The notes under the pieces are model-generated. The model was not told where the DNA came from and made no database searches. It saw only the letters and a program-made list of their open reading frames with translations. From positions 1-34,354 of the forward strand of contig CAUDZT010000021.1 in assembly GCA_958453935.1 (NCBI GenBank): a DNA stretch of 34,354 nucleotides, in the 5' to 3' direction. This DNA comes from an uncultured Collinsella sp. GTDB taxonomy: Bacteria > Actinomycetota > Coriobacteriia > Coriobacteriales > Coriobacteriaceae. Both the position numbers and the translations under genes were made by a program. Shown here piece after piece: positions 31,879-34,354 of this stretch (positions within the stretch are counted from its first letter, which is position 1; each line of letters opens with the position of its first letter).

Positions 31879-33309
31879 TTAGGCCAGGTCCTCGCCGTTC
31901 GTCTCGATGACGTGTTTGTACCAGTCGAAGCTCTTCTTTTTGGAACGCTTGAGGGTGCCGTTGCCCGCATCATCGCGGTCGACATAGATAAAGCCGTAGC
32001 GCTTGGACATCTCGCCCGTGCCGGCAGACACCAGGTCGATTGGGCCCCAGGTGGTGTAGCCCAGCAGGTCAACGCCGTCCTCGGTCACCGCATCGCGCAT
32101 CGCGGCGATATGCTGGCGCAGGTAGTCGATACGGTAGTCGTCGTTGATGGAGCCATCCTCCTCGACAACATCCTTGGCGCCCAGGCCGTTCTCGACCACA
32201 AACAGCGGCTTCTGATAACGGTCGTACAGGTCGTTGAGCGTAATACGGAAGCCCAGCGGATCGATGGCCCAGCCCCACTGGCTCTCCTGCAGGTAGGGAT
32301 TCTTGGCGCCGGCGAAGGCGTTGCCCTGGGTGCGCTCGACATCGGGGTTATCGGCACCGGCGGAGCAACGGGTGCTGTAATAGCTAAAGCTGATGAAGTC
32401 GACGGTGTTGGCGGCCAGGATCTCGCGGTCCTCGTCCGTCATACCCACATCGATGCCTAGACGCTCGAGCTTCTTGACGGCATAGGCCGGATAGTAGCCG
32501 CGGCTCTGGACGTCGACAAAGAAATAGTTGCTCTGGTTGTCAATCTGCGCCTGGCGCACATCGCCCGGACGGCAGCTGTAGGGGTAGTAGCTACCTGCGG
32601 CGAGCATGCAGCCGATCTTGACCTCGGGGTCGATTTCGTGGGCGATCTTGGTTGCCCAAGCGCTGGCGACGAGCTCGTTGTGGGCGGCCAGGTACTCGAC
32701 GGCCTCCTTGTTCTCGCCCTCCTCAAAGACCAGACCGGCACCCATAAACGGCAGGTGCAAGATCATATTGATCTCGTTAAAGGTGAGCCAGTACTTTACC
32801 AGGCCCTTGTAGCGGGTGAAGATCGTGGTCGCGAGGTTCTTGTAGAAGTCGATGAGCTTGCGGTTGCGCCAGCCTCCGTACTCCTTGATGAGGTGAATCG
32901 GGCAGTCGAAGTGCGTGATGGTCACGAGCGGCTCGATGCCGTGCGCCTGGCACTCGCGGAACACGTCCTCGTAGAAGGCCAGGCCGGCCTCGTTGGGCTC
33001 GGTCTCGTCACCGTTGGGGAAGATGCGGGTCCACGCCAGGCTCATGCGGAAGGTCTTAAAGCCCATCTCGGCAAAGAGGGCGATGTCCTCCTTGTAGTGG
33101 TGGTAGAAATCGATGCCGGTCTGCGCGGGGTAGTAATAACCGTCCTCGAAGTCGAGCATCTTGCGCTGGCCGGAGACCACCGCGTAGCGCTCGGGGCCGT
33201 GCGGTGCCACATCCACGTTGGCCAGGCCGCGGCCGTCCACGTCGTAAGCGCCCTCGCACTGGTTGGCAGCCGTCGCGCCGCCCCACAGGAAGTCTTTACG
33301 GAAAGCCAT
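31879..33309 (-). CDS. 6-phospho-beta-glucosidase, GH1 family
   Basis: The 476-residue product is a full-length GH1 enzyme: N-terminal FLWGGATAANQCEGAY, the acid/base Glu179 in TFNEIN and the nucleophile Glu373 in LFVVENGLGAKD. The C-terminus (YGFIYVDRDDAGNGTLKRSK) ends with a Ser/Lys phosphate-binding pattern, KRSKKKSFDWYK, typical of 6-phospho-beta-glucosidases. It splits PTS-imported beta-glucoside 6-phosphates in the cytosol. The start follows AAAGGATTGATGC. The upstream region shares a 16-nt box and a second box with the partial GH1 gene at the other end of the window, at nearly equal distances, so the two genes are likely co-regulated. Confidence 0.95.
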   Translation of the reverse strand: MAFRKDFLWGGATAANQCEGAYDVDGRGLANVDVAPHGPERYAVVSGQRKMLDFEDGYYYPAQTGIDFYHHYKEDIALFAEMGFKTFRMSLAWTRIFPNGDETEPNEAGLAFYEDVFRECQAHGIEPLVTITHFDCPIHLIKEYGGWRNRKLIDFYKNLATTIFTRYKGLVKYWLTFNEINMILHLPFMGAGLVFEEGENKEAVEYLAAHNELVASAWATKIAHEIDPEVKIGCMLAAGSYYPYSCRPGDVRQAQIDNQSNYFFVDVQSRGYYPAYAVKKLERLGIDVGMTDEDREILAANTVDFISFSYYSTRCSAGADNPDVERTQGNAFAGAKNPYLQESQWGWAIDPLGFRITLNDLYDRYQKPLFVVENGLGAKDVVEEDGSINDDYRIDYLRQHIAAMRDAVTEDGVDLLGYTTWGPIDLVSAGTGEMSKRYGFIYVDRDDAGNGTLKRSKKKSFDWYKHVIETNGEDLA

Positions 33310-33345
33310 GCATCAATCCTTTCACACGCTGTTTGTCGTGGCTTC

Positions 33346-33443
33346 AGTATCCCCGTAAGCAGCGCGCTACTCAACGGCAACGGCGCAGATCGACACTTCT
33401 TTTCGCACACGGCGGCCCGGCAGCCGCCCCTGCCTGACACTTT
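33346..33443 (-). promoter_or_regulatory. Putative activator-dependent promoter of the second GH1 gene
   Basis: On the minus strand TGCGAAAAGAAGTGTC (33392-33407) and AAAGTGTCAG (33434-33443) are 26 nt apart; GATACT (33346-33351) is a -10-like hexamer 36 nt before the ATG. The layout matches that of the first GH1 gene within 1 nt. Confidence 0.55.
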
Positions 33444-33456
33444 CTGATACCGCCGC

Positions 33457-33502
33457 CCCAAGCCACCACAAAGGGGACAGGCACCTTTGTGGTGGTTTGG
33501 GG
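33457..33502. repeat. Family A palindromic repeat, copy 4 (inverted)
   Basis: CCCCAAGCCACCACAAAGG pairs with CCTTTGTGGTGGTTTGGGG around GGACAGGCA; relative to copies 1-3 the loop is inverted. It lies between the second GH1 gene and the DUF4867 gene. Confidence 0.85.
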
Positions 33503-33503
33503 C

Positions 33504-33644
33504 GGTTTGTCTCGATCTGTAACAGGTAGGCAACCAAAACCGGGCTTGGTGTTACAGATCGAGATTTTCGGGCAGCCCCCCGCAGTTTGTCTAAATCTGT
33601 AACAGGTAGAGACGATTTAGCCCGCTAGATGTTACAAATCGAGA
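33504..33644. repeat. Two tandem inverted-repeat units with 80-nt period
   Basis: Unit 1 (33504-33564) has perfect 14-bp arms, TCTCGATCTGTAAC at 33510-33523 and its complement at 33551-33564. Unit 2 (33584-33644) repeats GTTTGTCTAAATCTGTAACA and ends GTTACAAATCGAGA, with three mismatches between its arms. It ends 9 nt before the DUF4867 stop codon, so it may also terminate that gene. Confidence 0.8.
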
Positions 33645-33653
33645 CGGAAGATG

Positions 33654-34298
33654 CTAGTCACAGGCGATGTCGAGGTTCTTGCCGATGAGGCCTACGTAGC
33701 CGCCCTCGGCGGCCTTGGGGCTATCGGCGTGGCAGAGAACCCATTTGTCGGCCTTCCAGTAGCAGTAGCTGTCGCCGGCGGCGGGCATGTCGGCTGCACC
33801 CTCGGGGCGCGGACCATTGGTGCCGGCGGGCAGCGCAACCATCACCTGGAAGCCGCCGTCGTCGACCATGCAGGGCGTGTAGTGAAGCGTGGTGTTGAAG
33901 ACTTCGACGACCGTACCCGCCGGCACGCGGAACGCCTTGACGCACGCGGTGTCGAGCTTGCCGTCCTCGATCTCCCAGCGATGCGCCACGAGCAGGATAA
34001 AGTCGCGGGCGCCCAGGTTAATCTCGCTGGCGCGGTGATACTCCAGGCAGTTGAGGCGTGTGTTGTGGCCGTTGCACCAGCCGAGCTGGAAGGGGCGGCC
34101 GCCAAACATGAGAAAGCCCAGTTTGTCGGCATCCTTGACGCCCTCGAGCTCCGGCGCACTTGCTACGTACTTGCTGCCCTCGGGAATGGGCGTGGCAGAG
34201 AGCGCCTCGAGCACGGGCGACGTGAGCTCGGACGGAACGTCATCCCAAACGTTGCCATAGGATTTGAACTCGGGATCGTTGACAGAATAGATGTGCAT
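33654..34298 (-). CDS. DUF4867 family protein
   Basis: The 214-residue product matches the DUF4867 family: MHIYSVNDPEFKSYGNVWDD, LGFLMFGGRPFQLGWCNGHN, CLEYHRASEINLGARDFILL and a cupin-like core (VPAGTVVEVFNTTLHYTPCM). The cupin-like pattern suggests a sugar or metal binding role, but no function is established that I can name. No signal peptide is present. The start follows ACAGGAGCGAAC. It stands upstream of the second GH1 gene in the same direction, separated by several repeats. A palindrome that could be an operator lies just before its start. Confidence 0.85.
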   Translation of the reverse strand: MHIYSVNDPEFKSYGNVWDDVPSELTSPVLEALSATPIPEGSKYVASAPELEGVKDADKLGFLMFGGRPFQLGWCNGHNTRLNCLEYHRASEINLGARDFILLVAHRWEIEDGKLDTACVKAFRVPAGTVVEVFNTTLHYTPCMVDDGGFQVMVALPAGTNGPRPEGAADMPAAGDSYCYWKADKWVLCHADSPKAAEGGYVGLIGKNLDIACD

Positions 34299-34307
34299 GT
34301 TCGCTCC

Positions 34308-34333
34308 TGTTCGTAAATGTGACTATACGAACA
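34308..34333. promoter_or_regulatory. Operator-like inverted repeat before the DUF4867 gene
   Basis: TGTTCGTA (34308-34315) and TACGAACA (34326-34333) are perfect inverted repeats with a 10-nt spacer, touching the ribosome site. Further GTTC/GAAC half sites (around TTCTAGAA) follow upstream. A LacI- or GntR-type repressor is a reasonable guess. Confidence 0.45.
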
Positions 34334-34354
34334 TTCTAGAACAAACATGAGCGA

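Noticed and set aside
33504..33644. Possible CRISPR-like tandem repeat
   Set aside because: Only two units, each an inverted repeat with diverged arms, and no cas genes; not a CRISPR array.

Overview
The window looks like chromosomal DNA of a high-GC gut actinobacterium of the class Coriobacteriia, most likely a Collinsella-type organism. The evidence is GC-rich coding sequence, many sugar-phosphate enzymes and PTS genes, a 12-membrane-segment LuxR-type regulator of the kind common in Coriobacteriia, and many intergenic palindromic repeats of a REP/MITE-like type. Genus assignment is an inference from style, not from a marker gene. No rRNA, tRNA, prophage, transposase or CRISPR array was seen.

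Layout. 1-5.5 kb: the 5' part of a GH1 6-phospho-beta-glucosidase (cut by the window edge), an AraC-type regulator, a divergent cytosolic glycoside hydrolase (GH106-like) and a MurR/RpiR regulator. 5.6-10.5 kb: a helix-turn-helix protein fused to a complete desulfoferrodoxin-like domain, pyrE, and an mgtA-type Mg2+ P-type ATPase with a long leader that holds a 23-codon ORF. 10.5-15.8 kb (all minus strand): a four-gene set of small envelope proteins, two of them lipoproteins, plus a zinc-ribbon protein, preceded by a 12-TM LuxR regulator. 16.1-22.7 kb: a sugar island with a GH140/DUF4038-like enzyme, a PTS EIIBC permease, a divergent CE1-like esterase and a DUF1593 nucleoside-hydrolase-like protein. 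The PTS/esterase divergent region has several TAAAC/GTTTA palindromes.

23.0-27.3 kb: a DUF4428 protein, a two-TM zinc-ribbon protein, an SPFH/YdjI-like protein with zinc ribbons, and a lipoprotein. This recalls the Bacillus ydjGHI membrane-stress module but has no PspA. 27.5-31.5 kb: a translationally coupled three-gene signalling operon: a 7TM kinase-like protein with a degenerate catalytic region, a conventional HisKA_3-type kinase, and a NarL-type response regulator. 31.9-34.3 kb: a complete GH1 6-phospho-beta-glucosidase and a DUF4867 protein.

How the parts work together. Most of the window is about import and cytosolic breakdown of plant-type glycosides: one PTS permease, two GH1 enzymes, and GH106-like, GH140-like, esterase and DUF1593 proteins, none with a visible signal peptide. 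The two GH1 genes, more than 32 kb apart, share the same upstream boxes at the same distance from their start codons, so they probably form one regulon; the AraC regulator next to the first copy is the natural candidate. Three families of palindromic repeats fill most gaps between genes and in several places appear to serve as terminators.
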